Below are positions 63,056 through 64,000 of a stretch of DNA of 64,000 bases, piece after piece (position 1 is the stretch's first letter; the number at the start of each line of letters is the position of its first letter). The notes below the pieces were generated by a model. It had not been told where the DNA came from. It saw only the letters and a list, made by a program, of their open reading frames with translations, and did not search any database. This DNA is from Diprion similis. Taxonomy: Eukaryota > Arthropoda > Insecta > Hymenoptera > Diprionidae. The stretch is taken from NCBI RefSeq assembly GCF_021155765.1, contig NC_060106.1, positions 20,114,031 through 20,178,030 of the forward strand, written 5' to 3'. Both the position numbers and the translations under genes were made by a program.

Positions 63056-64000
63056 CTGAAATGGTTGAAAATCCAGTAATAATTGTCCATGGCAGAAAGG
63101 AAAATTGTTTCAGAGGTTACAAGCATTCCGAAAAATTATAACCGGGCGTGGATTGGCCGGCGTATGAGAGTCGGGGCTTCTCTCTGGATCCCATTTTTAT
63201 GCAAAGTTAGATCTTCCCCTCGGGAGTGAAGCCTGGAATTTGTATTATACCGGTGAATTTTTATGCCCACCATTTCGACCGTACGTCACCTTTGATAGGG
63301 AACAGTATGTGCCGCGTTCCGCACTCAGGTCGTAAAGTTGCCCGAGGAGAACTCGATGTTAACGGATTTATAAATATTTATATGAACCCAATTCCTCCCT
63401 CGCTCTCATATACCTACTATGTGATATACCGGAATTGGAAGACGCGTCGTTCGCGCCATGGACCTCTTCACGCGTTATAAATTGCGTCGTTGAGTCTATA
63501 GGCGATCGGATTACGTGAATTCCGCGGTCCGTTGCTCCTGGCCATCTTTCTTCCTCCCTTTTTCTTAACGTTTTGGTGAAACTCAGTCCCTTGACTGCTT
63601 CCTTTCGGCGCTGTTTACACCTTTGATCAACCCCTTGTGTCACTTCCGGCGCCTCTGTCAGACGCCTACTGCTTTTTGTAAACCCTGCAGTGTCAACGGT
63701 TCGCACAGTAATGGCCTCAGCCACCTTGCCATTTTTTTTTTACCAAACTTTTTCCACCAGCCTGACACACGAGACTGTTTTCACTCTCCAGACATTTTCC
63801 ATAATTTATTTGCGCAGCTCATATTTCCTACCTTTCAACGAAACTTTGTCCTGTATTTCATCCAACGTGTAAGGTACCTGGCCACCCGGTGTCGGGGATG
63901 ATATTCCGGCTGCGCTTTGTCAGATTTTTAAATAACGGGATGACGGATCAGGCAATTTTCGTTATTCGAGTTTATTCTGTAGTAATATAAGTAACCACTT
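63056..64000. other. Intron of the GPCR gene reaching the window edge
   Basis: No exon with GPCR helices 1-3 is recognisable on the minus strand here. Open frames such as the 118-codon one at 63,368-63,724 lack any receptor-like hydrophobic segments. I read the stretch as intron. Confidence 0.5.

Noticed and set aside
63368-63724. 118-codon minus-strand frame as an upstream exon of the GPCR
   Set aside because: It is hydrophilic and lacks the transmembrane helices 1-3 that the missing exon must encode.

Overview
The window is nuclear DNA from an insect. Spliced genes with GT-AG introns, an insect neuropeptide receptor and a TCAGT-type arthropod initiator all point that way. A hymenopteran is my best guess, but nothing here proves the order. 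There are no bacterial operons and no CRISPR.

Region 1 (1 to about 29,706) is one uninterrupted satellite array of 312-bp monomers, about 95 copies, cut by the left window edge. It has nested higher-order structure: blocks of 26 and 27 monomers starting at 131, 8242 and 16665; a 6-monomer duplication inside the blocks; and a 7-monomer (2,184-bp) repeat from about 22,289 to 28,650. Because 312 is divisible by 3, long open frames run through it on both strands. I treat these as by-products of the repeat, not genes.

Region 2 (29,992 to 46,317) holds four minus-strand genes: AIMP3/EEF1E1 (4 exons, 173 aa), whose stop lies only about 290 bp from the satellite edge; IMP dehydrogenase (524 aa, one coding exon); an unrecognised Gln/Ser-rich, probably membrane-anchored protein (10 exons, 1,082 aa); and SLC35F5 (8 exons), which carries an apparent one-base deletion at the start of exon 7.

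Region 3 (48,327 to 55,557) holds plus-strand BBS4 (10 exons, 457 aa), with an RFX-type X-box 115 bp before its ATG. Nested antisense in its largest intron is a two-exon gene for a 130-aa secreted precursor with a strongly cationic core, with its own TATA box and initiator. It looks like an unrecognised antimicrobial- or venom-type peptide and is the best candidate for something new.

Region 4 (55,558 to 64,000) is mostly non-coding. It ends in the last three exons of a myosuppressin-type receptor on the minus strand, one intron of which contains a short TA-flanked inverted-repeat element. The genes are unrelated housekeeping, ciliary and signalling loci, not a pathway cluster. Splice junctions were placed by eye from GT/AG signals, phase continuity and remembered family similarity.
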